DNA from: Oxyruncus cristatus
Lineage: Eukaryota > Chordata > Aves > Passeriformes > Cotingidae
NCBI GenBank assembly: GCA_013399855.1
Contig: VXAY01004102.1
Span: forward strand, 640,259 to 704,258
Reading direction: 5' to 3'
DNA length: 64,000 nucleotides
Position numbers and translations under genes: made by a program. The notes beneath the pieces were generated by a model. That model did not search any database. It was not told where the DNA came from and saw only the letters and a list, made by a program, of their open reading frames with translations. This document shows, one piece after another, positions 51,901 to 63,078 of this stretch. The first letter of the stretch is position 1. Each line of letters begins with the position of its first letter.

Positions 51901-52734
51901 GTTGCTGGAACATTTATTCTATTTAAAAGAAAGCTGAAATGCACTCCCAAGTCTTTGTTTCTTATAAACACAAGGTAGTTACAGGTATACATTAGAAGCA
52001 TAAAGTAAGTATGGAAGATCTTTTGCTCTTTTTTATTTTAATTTCTTTACTTTTTAAACTTCTTAAACTCGATTTATAAAACAAATAGTGTTGGGGGTAT
52101 AAGTGCCCATATCTTTGGGCACTTTTAAAAAAGTGCAATCGTTAAGAATTAAGTGTAATCATACAAGGATATGCAAAGTTTGCACAGATTTCACAGTTGT
52201 GCTGTGGACCTAATTTTTTGCTCTGGACAAACCCTTATACCCTTTTCCTCCAAACTTTGTCTGTTTGCATACCAATTTCACTTGAAAAGAGACAATAACC
52301 TAACAAATGAAGGCCGAGTACAACATAGCCCAGGAGAAAATGTAAATCCTACTCTCTTTACTGTAACTGCATTCACTAAACTGGCAAGGAATAAATTAAT
52401 TGCTGCAAATATGTCAATTTCCCCCCGAATAAACAAATATTTTGTCTAGGAAGCTGCCAAAAACTTTTACAAGGTCCCAGACAAGCAAGTTTCATAGGCA
52501 TTTGGGTGTGGTATAAGGGATTTCAAGTTTTAAAATTTAGGGTATGCCACTAGTTTATGCAGTTAGTAGTGCCACTTAAACTGGTTTAAGCAGTTACCAC
52601 CCTTCCTGCCCTGAATTGGTTCCCACCTCCACACCTCCCCCACTATCATCATGGCCCATGTGAAATCATGTCCCTGCAGCAAACTGGCTCACAGATGTCA
52701 TTCAGCCAAAACTGTTTCTGTCCATGATATTGTT
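36968..52734. other. Long intronic stretch without recognised genes or transposons
   Basis: About 15.8 kb of AT-rich sequence. The longest open frames (37430-37873 and 46111-46545, both +) show no family motif and no splice or codon signature. An AT-rich block at 39080-39150 carries a direct repeat of ATATTTTATATTTTGAA. Short tandem repeats are listed separately. Confidence 0.55.
45087..45128 (+). repeat. 17-bp tandem repeat, about 2.5 copies
   Basis: GTGAGGTACAAAACAAA occurs twice without change (45087-45103, 45104-45120), followed by the first eight bases of a third copy. Confidence 0.95.
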
Positions 52735-53695
52735 CAGCAGGATCAGTTCTGCACAGACAGAGAGGGAGGGTTGGATGCTTGGGCCCAGAGGGTGGTGGTT
52801 AATGGGTTTTACTCTCCCTGGAGGCTGGTGAGAAGCAGAGCACCACAGGGGGCTCTCCTGGGACCTTTACATCTTAATTACCTGGAGGATGCAACACCGT
52901 GCACTCATCAGATGAGCAGATGACACCAAACTGAAGGGACTAGCCAATATGTTCAAAGGCAGAGCTGCCTCCTGGACAGGCTGAAGGAACTGGCCAACAG
53001 TAAACTTATGAAATTCAGTAAGGACGGAATAGTCCTGCCTCTCCAAAGGAATAATGGCTGGCAGCAATGCAGACTGGGGACAGACTAGTTGTAGAGTAGC
53101 TCCAATGAAGAGGCGCTGAGGACCATGGCAGTCAGTAAGAGGCACATAAGCCCCACGTTCCCTGGTTGAATGGCATCCTGAGTAGTATCATTAGATACAG
53201 CCTGTAGATTGAAGGAACTGATGACCCCTTTTATGCAGAACTCATTAGGCCACATGTACAAACTGCATCCAGTTTTGGGTCCCCAATACAAGAAATGCAT
53301 CAATCAACAGGAGAGAATTCAGCAGGTTAGTGAGATGGTCAGGGGCTAGAGCCCTTATCCCTGTGAGAAGATGCTGCAGGACCAGGGCTTGTTCAGCCTG
53401 GAAAACCGACAAAATCATCAATAAGATGGAGCCAGGCTCTTCACAGCAGTACAAGGTGGGAAGATGAAGGCAATGGGCTTAAGCTGAAACATGGGAGGTT
53501 CAAACTGAACAAAACTAAAAACCTTTTTGTCCATAAAGACAGTTAGGCAGTGCACAGAGCCCACAATGGTTTTACAGTCCCCATCTTTAGAAATGTTCAA
53601 GATGTGACTGGGTAAAGCCCTGAGCAGCCTGGTGTGACCACATTGCTGCTCCTACCTTGAGCAGAGGTCACTTCTGGCCCCAGTGACTGTGATTC
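52735..53695 (+). mobile_element. Old, diverged CR1 LINE fragment
   Basis: The frame at 52651-52923 contains [12 protein letters not shown] and RAPQGALLGPLHLNY, a decayed version of the RT segment seen intact at 35364. Later parts keep the order of CR1: GCAGATGACACCAAACTG (about 52917), a decayed TCCAGTTTTGGGTCCCC block (about 53267), TTCAGCCTGGAAAA (about 53393), and a 3' UTR with CTGAGCAGCCTGGTGTGACC (about 53620). Stops and frame changes are many. The right end is approximate. Confidence 0.85.
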
Positions 53696-54064
53696 ACACC
53701 AGAGCTTGAACTGGCTCTGCTATGGACCAAATATGTACGAAAGTGTGCTATTTATCTGCAGGATCAAGCAGTTGGGGCATATTATGCCAGCAAATGAAAC
53801 ACAACCCCTTAAAAACACATGAAAAAGGAATACTGTGGTATTGCACTCTACATACTAAGAATTACAGGATAAGCAAGACAAAGAACTTCATGACCAGACA
53901 TGGTGTTTATCCCTTTCTCTATTCCTTTCTCTCTATATAGTCTATTTTTTTTGTGTGTATTTATATCTGTGAGTATGCAAGGACTGCTTGAGTGGTTTGA
54001 GCGCAATTGACTGCTTGAGCGCAAAAATTCTTCTGTACAGAATGTTTGTTAGTGTGTTGTATAT

Positions 54065-54672
54065 GTTTCTGTAGTGGTTTTGAGTCTAGGCCTTCCTTGG
54101 TAACCAGGTTGTAACCAAGGAACCAAGGCCGTGTTCCCAGTATTCCATAGGATTTTTATGTAAGTAAGGGTATAAATAAGAAGGGAGAGGAGGCTCTTGC
54201 TCTTTTCTCTTCTGGTGGTCTGAACGTGCCGGTTGTCTGCTGTCGGTCCTACTCGTGTGGAGGAGTGAGGCCTGGTGAGGCCTTGTAGGCCTCGGGAGGC
54301 AGCGGGTGCCGGCGGTTGTTTGGTGCAATTCTTCTCTTTCAAGGAGAGTACTGACCTTTTCTTTTACTAGTTCTTTACTAGTTGCTCCTGGGTTTTGACT
54401 GTGTATTTGACTGTATTTGACCGTTTTCCCCTTTTCCCTTTTTCCCTTTTCCCTTTCCCTTTGGGGGAGGGAGGTGTGTTTGGGGTCCCTAATATTGTAC
54501 ATAGTATTCTAATGGTATATAACTGTAATATATGTAAAAATATATATATTTTGGAATAATTGGGTTGTTTTCAGGCTCTTAAGTTTCTATAGTTTTTTTC
54601 GCTTTGCCCTGGGAGAAGGGAGGGGGAGATATTTCCCTGTGGGTTTGGACAATTGGCAGCCAACACAGTTTC
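54065..54672 (+). mobile_element. Solo LTR with perfect 5-bp target-site duplication
   Basis: The LTR is 54070-54667 (598 bp), beginning TGTAGTGGTTTT and ending GGCAGCCAACACA, bounded by GTTTC at 54065-54069 and 54668-54672. It has a TATA box (TATAAATA, 54171-54178), a GC-rich leader-like part (about 54220-54320) and a pyrimidine block of CCCTTTT units (about 54420-54465). There are no internal genes, so this is a solo LTR. Five-base duplications suit ERVL-type integration, but the class is uncertain because the sequence differs from the other LTRs here. It is antisense to XKR4. The minus-strand frames crossing it are chance. Confidence 0.85.
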
Positions 54673-55438
54673 TTAGGTGTCTCATGAGTGTAAAGAGTTA
54701 AATGTTTTAAGAAGCTTGTAGAGGGTCAGAACCGGTTATAAGGGTCTGGAGAGACTCAGATTATGCAGCACGGATTATATGAAATCAGACAGTCAATGAC
54801 GCTGATCTCTACAGACGCACTGATACTGAGTGATTGCAGTACTACACGTGCATAAGATTATGTTGGATATGTTAGGAAATAATTGGCCTGTTGTGCTTGT
54901 GTCCATTGTACTTCAAGAGATGGATAAAATCTTGGATTTGTGAGGAAAAAAATATCAATACTTCACAATTCTAACAGACCCTCCGATGATGCTTGAGGCA
55001 TGAATTACTGGTTTTCCTTTCACATTATGCTGTAAAGCAGGTGTGTGTGATCCTCACCTTTTCAGACGAAGAAATGATCAGATGCACTGAGATTGAATGG
55101 CTTGCCCAGGATCACATGTTAAATCTGTGACGGAATCACAAAGAAAACCCACGTATTAAGGGCACCATGTCCTGTGCCTTTCTAAGCTTATCTTTTATCA
55201 TCTTTCACTGTTAAATAAGATGGTTACTAGGTCAGAGAAGCTGGTTTTTTTAACTGCCTGTGAACCACCAATTACAACCTACCTAGTACCAGTGTGATTC
55301 CTTAACTTAACAGTGTTATTCCTATCTGTACACAAACACGCGTGTCAGCTTTACCCTAGCAGGCAACCTTTGCAATCCGAATGGAGCCACTGTGAAAGAC
55401 GCTGATATCTATCTGATATCATCTCATAATTTAGCCTT

Positions 55439-55690
55439 GTATGAGCAGAAAAAGAGAACTTGGGAAAAGGAGAGCAAGAGAGAAAGCAGGGAAAGAAAGG
55501 GAACACCATAAGGAGTGCAAAAGGCCAATGGAAAGGAATATGGACACAGAAAAAATACGAAGGTGGAAAGAGGAAGGAATAGAGGGGAAGACAGAGAAAG
55601 CAGAAGTAAAAGATGACAAAGAAGAAAGACAAGTAGGAAAGCAGAAAAATTAAATAAAAGAGAAAGGATAGCAAGAGGAGAGATGAGGGG
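55439..55690 (+). repeat. Purine-rich (GA) low-complexity tract, about 250 bp
   Basis: The + strand is strongly purine-biased (repeated GAAAG, GGAAA, GAGAGA units with few pyrimidines). It yields open frames on both strands (Lys/Glu/Arg-rich on +, Phe/Leu/Ser-rich on -) that are composition artefacts. Such tracts can adopt triplex forms and stall polymerases. Confidence 0.8.
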
Positions 55691-58096
55691 ACAGGGAGAG
55701 ATCACACAGGAGTATTAGAACCTGGTATCTGATTATGTGTATTAACCAAAAAAATATTTAACAGAACTAACTAAACTACCATTGTTTCAATGTATAATTC
55801 AGTGGATTATCATGGCATAAAAAAGCAAATTGGCTTTAAAGTTATAACCATATTTTCCAAGTTGTAACAGAAAATTAAAATATGAAAAGATTAATATTAA
55901 CAGTCACACTAGGCCATACAAAGTTCAGCCTGATCTGCATAGTATACTTGCTGAAGGTAAAGTTATGCTTAGTATAACAAAGTGTGGAAAGTTTATAGTA
56001 TGGTTCACTGTGTCTCCTAAAGCAAATCCATAAAAAAATACACTCAAAATACTGCACTGCATAATAACACAGAAAGTGCATCATGGAGAAGCTTTATGAT
56101 ACTTTTCTTTTTTGACAGACTCTTGCAAAACACCTTTGAACTTCATTCTGCAATAGATACAGCAACTATTACTAATGCATCACCATAGAAAAAGCTATTA
56201 CTATCTTCTATTTAATTAACTTAACTGTAATAATATTTTTTTAAGATGCCATAACTCATTGGGAGTTTAAAACATTAATCACTTGATTTTTTTTCAATTT
56301 AATGGAGCAGTTGGAACATTAATAACAATAAAGAAACAAAACTGAGATTTACTTTTCTACATTCTGTCCAAGCCTAAGAAAATGAATTTAGAAAATGTAT
56401 TTTCAAGAGAAACATAACATCATGTTTAGATATTTCTGTATTCATCTGCAAGTAAAGTATTTGTATTAAAAGAAGTTACAAATCTACTTGACAGAATTCT
56501 TTAAAATAAATGTATTGAGAGAACCAGATACAGTTACATTATGGTGTGAATAAATACCAGCTCAAAATCTGGCAAATTACAGAGATCAAGAAAAAAAATG
56601 TGGAAGTTTAATTTAATGGAGAAAGATAAGTTATATAATGATCTCTTTCTTTTTGCTGGAGATTTACTTTGTTAATTTTCTCTCTGTCATTTTTGGAGAG
56701 TAAAGCCAGTTCAACCTGCTTACCTATGAAAGTCTCTTACATCCTTTCAATAAAGTAGCAGGGGTGAAAAATCACATCTTTATCCATGTTCAGACAGTGG
56801 GTGGGCACTATATGCCTTTGCCTTAGGTTTAGTATTTCTTACATACATACTCCATCTCTTAAGTTTTTCCTTTTCAAGGTATTGACTACTTTCACTCTTC
56901 TGGGTGAAGTAGTGCCTTTCTTCTTGCAAGGGTGAGGACACTGACATTGATTCTCATCAAGCTTTAATTTAAAGAGGACAATATAATGGAAACATTATGT
57001 GAACATTTGTCTGCTCTCAGCTTCACAATTCATCATAATCCCAAAACACTTAATACAATATATGTTTTCAACTGAGAATACCCATTCTGGGCAAATGTCA
57101 AGTTTGTTTTTTTTTTTGAAGTTTGCCCTAAAGGACATGGTAGACAGGAAACAGAGATTAAATAAAAACGACATTAAAGAAAAATTTTAAGTACATTCGT
57201 CTACTAGAAACATTGCAGTCACTACTTTTCAAAGGTAGCTGAACATCAGCCTGCAAAGGGTGATGCTACCAGAAGACAGGAATTTCATCCAGTTGATCCT
57301 TGTGCCTGCTGTGTGGTGGGAAAGTGTGGAATGGGGAAAGTCATAATTTCTGGAGAACAAAAACCAAAAAGTCAAAAATCAAAGTCACAGAAATCCTGGA
57401 AAATCCAGAAGTAAAGCATTGCTCCAAGGCTGACATCCAACTTGTTGCAATACATTCCTCATCAGCTTAAAGTACACCGAGAAGAAATGAGTGAAGCTAT
57501 TGTATGTGGTCAGGTACAAAATGCTTTTGTGCCCCACATTGACCTCATCTGGCTTCCACAAAGGCAAAGAGCAACCCAACCCATTGCTGTGCACTCAGTC
57601 TTCACCTGAGAGGGATTCTCTGTGTTTAGAAGGACATGTCTGAATGGTGGATTATTCCTATACTCCACATCTTGTTTCCTTGATTTCCCAGTCTGGCGGG
57701 AATAAATCTGATTTTGACTGAGGCCACTCAGTAAGAATAAATGTGAAACGTAGTATTGAGTATCATGATTCCTAGCCCCAAAAATGAAGCAGAATGATTT
57801 TTTGTTTTACCCATGCTTCTAAAACATTCCAGCCAGGTTTAGAACTGCTCCTTCCAGTCTGCTCAGCAGCAGGGGCCTGCCCAAGAGGCAGGGGTGCTCT
57901 AGCAGGTACACTGTGCCGAGCTCACTCCTACCACTGCTTGGCAGACAAGTCATTGCTGCTGACAACAAACCCACATCACCACCATAAGGGCTACTGAAGT
58001 GAGGCCCAACTCATTATCAGGGTGGTGTTACAACAGCGGTTAGCAAAAACATTAGCACTCAGATGACGGCTCTCTTGTGAGGGGTCTGTGGCAAGA

Positions 58097-58154
58097 CAAG
58101 ATGATAAGAAACCACTAACAAGTGGCAAGATGATTAGAAACCATTAACCAATAA
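58097..58154 (+). repeat. 29-bp imperfect tandem duplication
   Basis: CAAGATGATAAGAAACCACT (first copy from 58097) is repeated from 58126 as CAAGATGATTAGAAACCATT, and the match continues for about 23 bases with three or four changes. Confidence 0.85.
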
Positions 58155-60700
58155 CTACCACTGCAGTTATTTCTCAAGATTGGCGCTAGGACAGTTTTTA
58201 CTTTGGTTAACCCTATTCTACCCTCACCCTCTACATAAGTAAAATTGATTTTTAATCTGCTCATAGTTTCAAAGGAATCACATGTTGATACCAGGAAAAA
58301 GATACTATCAGTGAGGGTTCAAGAAGAGGAATGGTAGGGTAACTAGAGAAGATAAAGTGGTTTCAGAAATCAGTGCATGCGCATTTCAAGTCTTGAAATA
58401 AATTTGACAAAAGGATGATACCTGTTTTGAAAACCAAATTAGAACTTTCAATAGCAGTGCCTGGCATGAACTTACTTTACAAACTTAAAAATATACCCAC
58501 AGAGAACACTTTGGCTTAAGACAAATACAAAACAAAAGATCAAATCTCTGTTCCTTGGTCTTGGTCTGATTTTTCAAAAGTTACCACACTATGCATATTA
58601 TTTTCAATTCATGAACTTTTAAAGCATTGTTTCACAGTTAGGGTGCACCAAATTATGAAGAATTGCAGTTTAGAAAATTATATGTATCCACAGCCTGCAC
58701 CATTTTCCCTTGATAAAGTTGGGCAAAGAGTGGCTGTCATTTTGGTTACAGCTGCTTATATCAGCAGGAAACTGAGAGTGCATGTCTGGTGAATCACAGG
58801 ATTGGATAAAAATAGATTTACTTAGTCACTGTTACAATTATTCATGTGTGTGTATAAATAGGTTTATAGTTAGATTCAAAATTTTCAGTAGATAGAGACT
58901 CACTGTTTTGCATGCACTCCAACACAGCACACTTGATGTTCACAGAACAAAAGGGTCATAGTCATTAATAACCCAAATGTAAAACCCAGTTACTGTTGTG
59001 CGCCTGATGAGACCACTGAAAATTAAATGTTTTTGGTTTTAGATAAGAGGCTGCAGCCTGCTGACCTGGCTGGTAGGGAAAGGTGGAAGGTTATACATAG
59101 GCACGCTATTTCCCTGCAGGAATGACCCAACTCCAGCCATGCTGCTGCCCCAACCATGTGCTCCATCAATCCCACCACCAAGGAAGCTAGTGTGGAGGAT
59201 TTTTCTCAGATTCCTGCCCTTCTCCTGGGCTCAGACTCCCTCTCCTGGTCCCTGGCACCACTGCATCCTTGTCCCTCTCTCCCTTTTTAATCCTGTCCTA
59301 GTGATTAAATGTGTCTTCAGTGCCACAGTCCCCCACAGAAACTTGGAGTCAGCTTCCTGGAGCAGCTACTTGTGTCAATATGGATCTACCTTTTCCTGTT
59401 TTTCCATATTTTTCCTCCCACACAGAGATATCCAACACAAGTGTCACCAGAACAAGGTGACAATTCACAGCATGGGGGTCTGAAGGGATGTCACATTCTG
59501 GGCATCCCTCTTGTGAGGTGCTTCTCTTGGTATCACAGTGACGAGACAAGCTGCCACCTTACCTAAAGGTACTTGCTAGCAAATGCCCTCAGTTGACAGT
59601 ATGGCCAGCTCCTCTGGTTTTATCATGAGATTTATTTTTATTTGCCAAAGCTTAGAGTCAAACAATATTTCTATTTCAGTCCTGCAAAATTTCCCATTTT
59701 CAGAAATGTCCTGGCTCAGGTAAGATGTAGGAACTGCTGATGGTGCATGCTGCTGCCCTGGTAAAACAAGCATGTGTTCCCATTGTTTCTGGGGAGAGAG
59801 AAGGGCTTTAGAGAATGTGGATTACACAAACAACTGTAGAGAAGATGGGACTGGATGGTGCCAAGGAGCAAGCAAATGGACAGTAAGAGTGGTGGTGGAT
59901 ATAAGGCAACAAGTAGAAGAAAAAAACCCAGAAGAAGTGCAGGAATATGTCTAGATTGGTGAATTAAATGGGCCAAGAGCTGTTGTCTGGCCCTGAGGAC
60001 GATGTAATTTGCCTTCCTATAGTTAAAATCTTCTGTCTTCTTCCTCTCTTTTTTTCCCAAAACCCCAAACCCAGACAACCAGTAGTCATCCCAACTGCCC
60101 TCTGGAAGCAGACCCTGGGGCTGTGTTGCTTCCCTGGGTAGCCTAGCCATTGCCTAGGAGAGTACTGGCTGCTTCAGGGGGCACTATATACCAATGCGCA
60201 CCACACACCGGACTTGTTTCATGTCCTTCAGTACATATAGATAGACATATGGGCAATGTGACAACTGGCAAAAGAATAGGGAAACACCAGTCACAAACAG
60301 ATGTGGAGGACCAGTGGAGAAGCAGAGAAAAGCATCATTTGGACAGATTTCTGTACAGGCTGTGGCATGCACTGTATATTGAGCAGTGTGTATGACTGTG
60401 GCTTGGTTCAAAAACATGATTCATTGATAATTGACACAGTTATCAGATCAGTAAAGCAGAATTTATATGCTGCAAAGCATTTAAAGTTGATGAAAAATTT
60501 CTTTATACCTTCTGTGCTCCTACCTATCTCCACTGATCTCACTCTTTTCACTGGGGTCATGGATGAACCAGAAGCGAAGGCTAATGAACTTTTCCATCCT
60601 AGAGTGTAACTCCAGAGTCAGCGTCACTGAGAGGTGTAGGTGACTGTGGAAGAGGCAGCAAAAATGATTTACATTCTCAGATCTGTGAAAGGGGGAGTAC

Positions 60701-61275
60701 TGGGTCTGGTTGGGCTGGCAGTGGTCTCTTTGTATCAGCCTGTATGGTACTGTCTTTTGGACTTGTGGTTAAAAGAGTGTTGATAACACACTGATGTTTT
60801 GGCTATTGCTGAACAGTGCTTGCACAGCACCAAGGCTTCCTCTTTTTCCTATTCTGCTCCCCATCTCTCTTGCCCAGTGAGCAGGCTGAGGGTCAACAGG
60901 AAGCTTGAAGGGGACACAATCAGGACAGCTGACCTGAACTGGCCAAAGGGATAGTCCATACCCTACGGCATCGTATTTGGCAACAAAAACTGTGGGAGAG
61001 GAAGAAGGAAGATGGGGATTTTGGCTTCCAAAGTGGCCATTGCTCTGGGACTGGGGGGCATCAATCTGCTTTTGGAAGCTGCTGAGTGATTGTCTTTGCA
61101 ATACTAGTGTATTTTTTTTCCCCTTTCCTTCATTTGTTAAGCTATCTTTATCTCAGCTGTCAGGAGTTTTCTTTATTTTACTCCTATTCTCTTCCCTGTA
61201 CTCCTGGAGGAGGGAGAAGGAGTGAGTAAATGCTTGTGTGGGTGCTTGGCTGCTGGCTAGGGTCAACCCACTACA
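60701..61275 (+). mobile_element. Eroded ERVL-type LTR, same family as 36367-36967
   Basis: About 575 bp share the module order of the LTR at 36367-36967: AGAGTGTTGATAACA, GCTGAACAGTGCTTGCACAG, GGACAGCTGACC, CCAAAGGGATAGTCCATA, and TATCTCAGCTGTCAGGAGTT, ending GGGTCAACCCACTACA. The TATA box is lost: the TATATAAAGC of the other copy reads ATTTGGCAAC here. It is older or less constrained, with no internal sequence and no clear target-site duplication. Confidence 0.75.
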
Positions 61276-62799
61276 CTAGGATTTTATCCCAGCCTTGTAG
61301 AACTTTTACCAAAGTATAAGGAATGCATATTTTTCAGTCATGCATAGAAACACATTAAATATCTATTTAAAATATTATTATGTAAATAAAAAGGAAAAAT
61401 AAGTAGAGGGATGATGTAATGGCCAGTTTGATTATAAATTTTAACATTGAAATATACTTTTAGCCAAAGTTGTATTCAATCATATTCCCAAATTTAAAAC
61501 TGCAGAAAACCACAGAAAAGCTGTATTTTTTAACCAACCTTTAACCTTTATGATTGAAACACTAATCGACATAGCCAACTTATTTTGATGACTGAATAGA
61601 AAAATCTTGCAGTGACCCATTTGAAATAATATTTTTAAACAGAGACCAAAAAACTTGAATACCTAAAGGCAGAGATAAATTTTCACTTCAGTTCCTACTT
61701 GCTATAAATACACAGGCCTAAAAAAGAGAGAAAATGAATGTCCATCCTTATCTGAAAATTTTACTTCTCACAATCAGCACATTTATTGGACTGGACATGG
61801 TATATTTATCTTTTAATGATCTTTGTGAAATTAAGTTTGTACATACTATACTTTTGCTCCATTATGTCTTTAATCTACAGCAATTTTACTAATATTATTT
61901 TTTGCTTCTGAAATGTTCTGACAGTGACTTCTGGAACCAGGCTGGAGTGCTGCCCAATCCAGGACACTAGTTGTCCATGATGTGGTAGAGAAAACAGGCG
62001 TCATCTGCAAACCATGTTCCAGATAGTGGATTGGGAAAGCTAAAAAAATTTTAGAAAAGGAAAATTATTTTCTCTATTACTGCAATGTAAGCTATTTATG
62101 AGCTATGATTTTTTTTCTTAAACAAGCTGTAATGGCATAGGAACATACCACCCATTTTTCAATCCAGGAAAAATTGCATGGAAAAAAATTAAAGAATTCC
62201 ATATTGCACAGATTTATATACATTGTATTATAGTCTTTATAACAGTAAATAGTTTTCTGAAGCTTCCTTTTTCAATGCCAATATTAGTCATTAAAATTAT
62301 TTATGATGGTCATCTGCATGGAATCTTAATGCAAGACTTCCTTTTGGATGTGCCTTTCCACAAAGTAGTTTTCCTCCCTTGCACGCAAAGTCCTGGTGGT
62401 GGCACTGGACACATGGACACTTGCTCATCCATCACAGGCCCAGCACTCCTGCTGCTTTCTGCCCACAGCGTTATTTAATCCAGACTCCATCTCCCAGGGG
62501 CCACTGGGCTGGAGCGTGAACATGCTGTTGTTGAACAGAGAGGGAAGTATTACTGAAGCATGGTTTGCAAAAGTAAAGGAGGAACGGCTCTCTTGGTGGA
62601 GATCTCTTCTTCCTCTTTTATCCTAACATTCCTCCCTTTCCCTGCTCTCTGGCTCTGTTTTATTAGGAATTTATGCAGACTTATGGCAATCTTATAAGGT
62701 TTTCTGCAAAAAGGATTTTGATAAATAGAAAGTTTGTGGGGTAATCTTATTAATGTATATAAATAACTGAGGGGAGAGTGTAAAAAAAAGGAACCAGAT
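61276..62799. other. Unique intronic sequence, nothing recognised
   Basis: AT-rich with only short chance frames and no recognised repeat. Confidence 0.5.
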
Positions 62800-63078
62800 T
62801 CTTTTCAGTGATATCCAGTAACAGGAAGAGTCAGTGGGCACAAACTGAAACATGGGACGTTCCCTCTGGTCACAAAGACACACTTTTTCTTAACTGTGAG
62901 AGCCAGGAGACATTGGAACAGGTTGCCCAGAGAGGCCATGGTTTCCAAACATGGAGATATTCAAAACCTGTCTGGATATGGCCCAGGGCTGTTAGTGATG
63001 GCCCTGCTTTGAGTGAGAGGGTTTGACTAAATGATCCCCAGAGCTGTCTTCCACCCTTATCTAATCTGTGATTTTCTT
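62800..63078 (+). mobile_element. CR1 LINE 3'-end fragment
   Basis: Only the CR1 3' end remains: a GGGCACAAACTGAAACATGG block (about 62836), ACATTGGAACAGGTTGCCCA (about 62911), GAGATATTCAAAACCTG, and the tail AATCTGTGATTTTCTT. It is 5'-truncated before the RT C-terminus, as is usual for CR1, and antisense to XKR4. Confidence 0.9.

Larger units (their letters stand above)
54673..60696. other. Intronic sequence, mostly unrecognised
   Basis: No supported gene. Includes a purine-rich tract and a 29-bp repeat listed separately. The segment at 58990-59570 is GC-richer than its surroundings and contains CTCCCTTTTTAATCCTGTCC and GATTAAATGTGTCTTC, resembling an LTR poly(A)/R region; it could be a degenerate LTR, but I cannot define ends. 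Confidence 0.4.
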
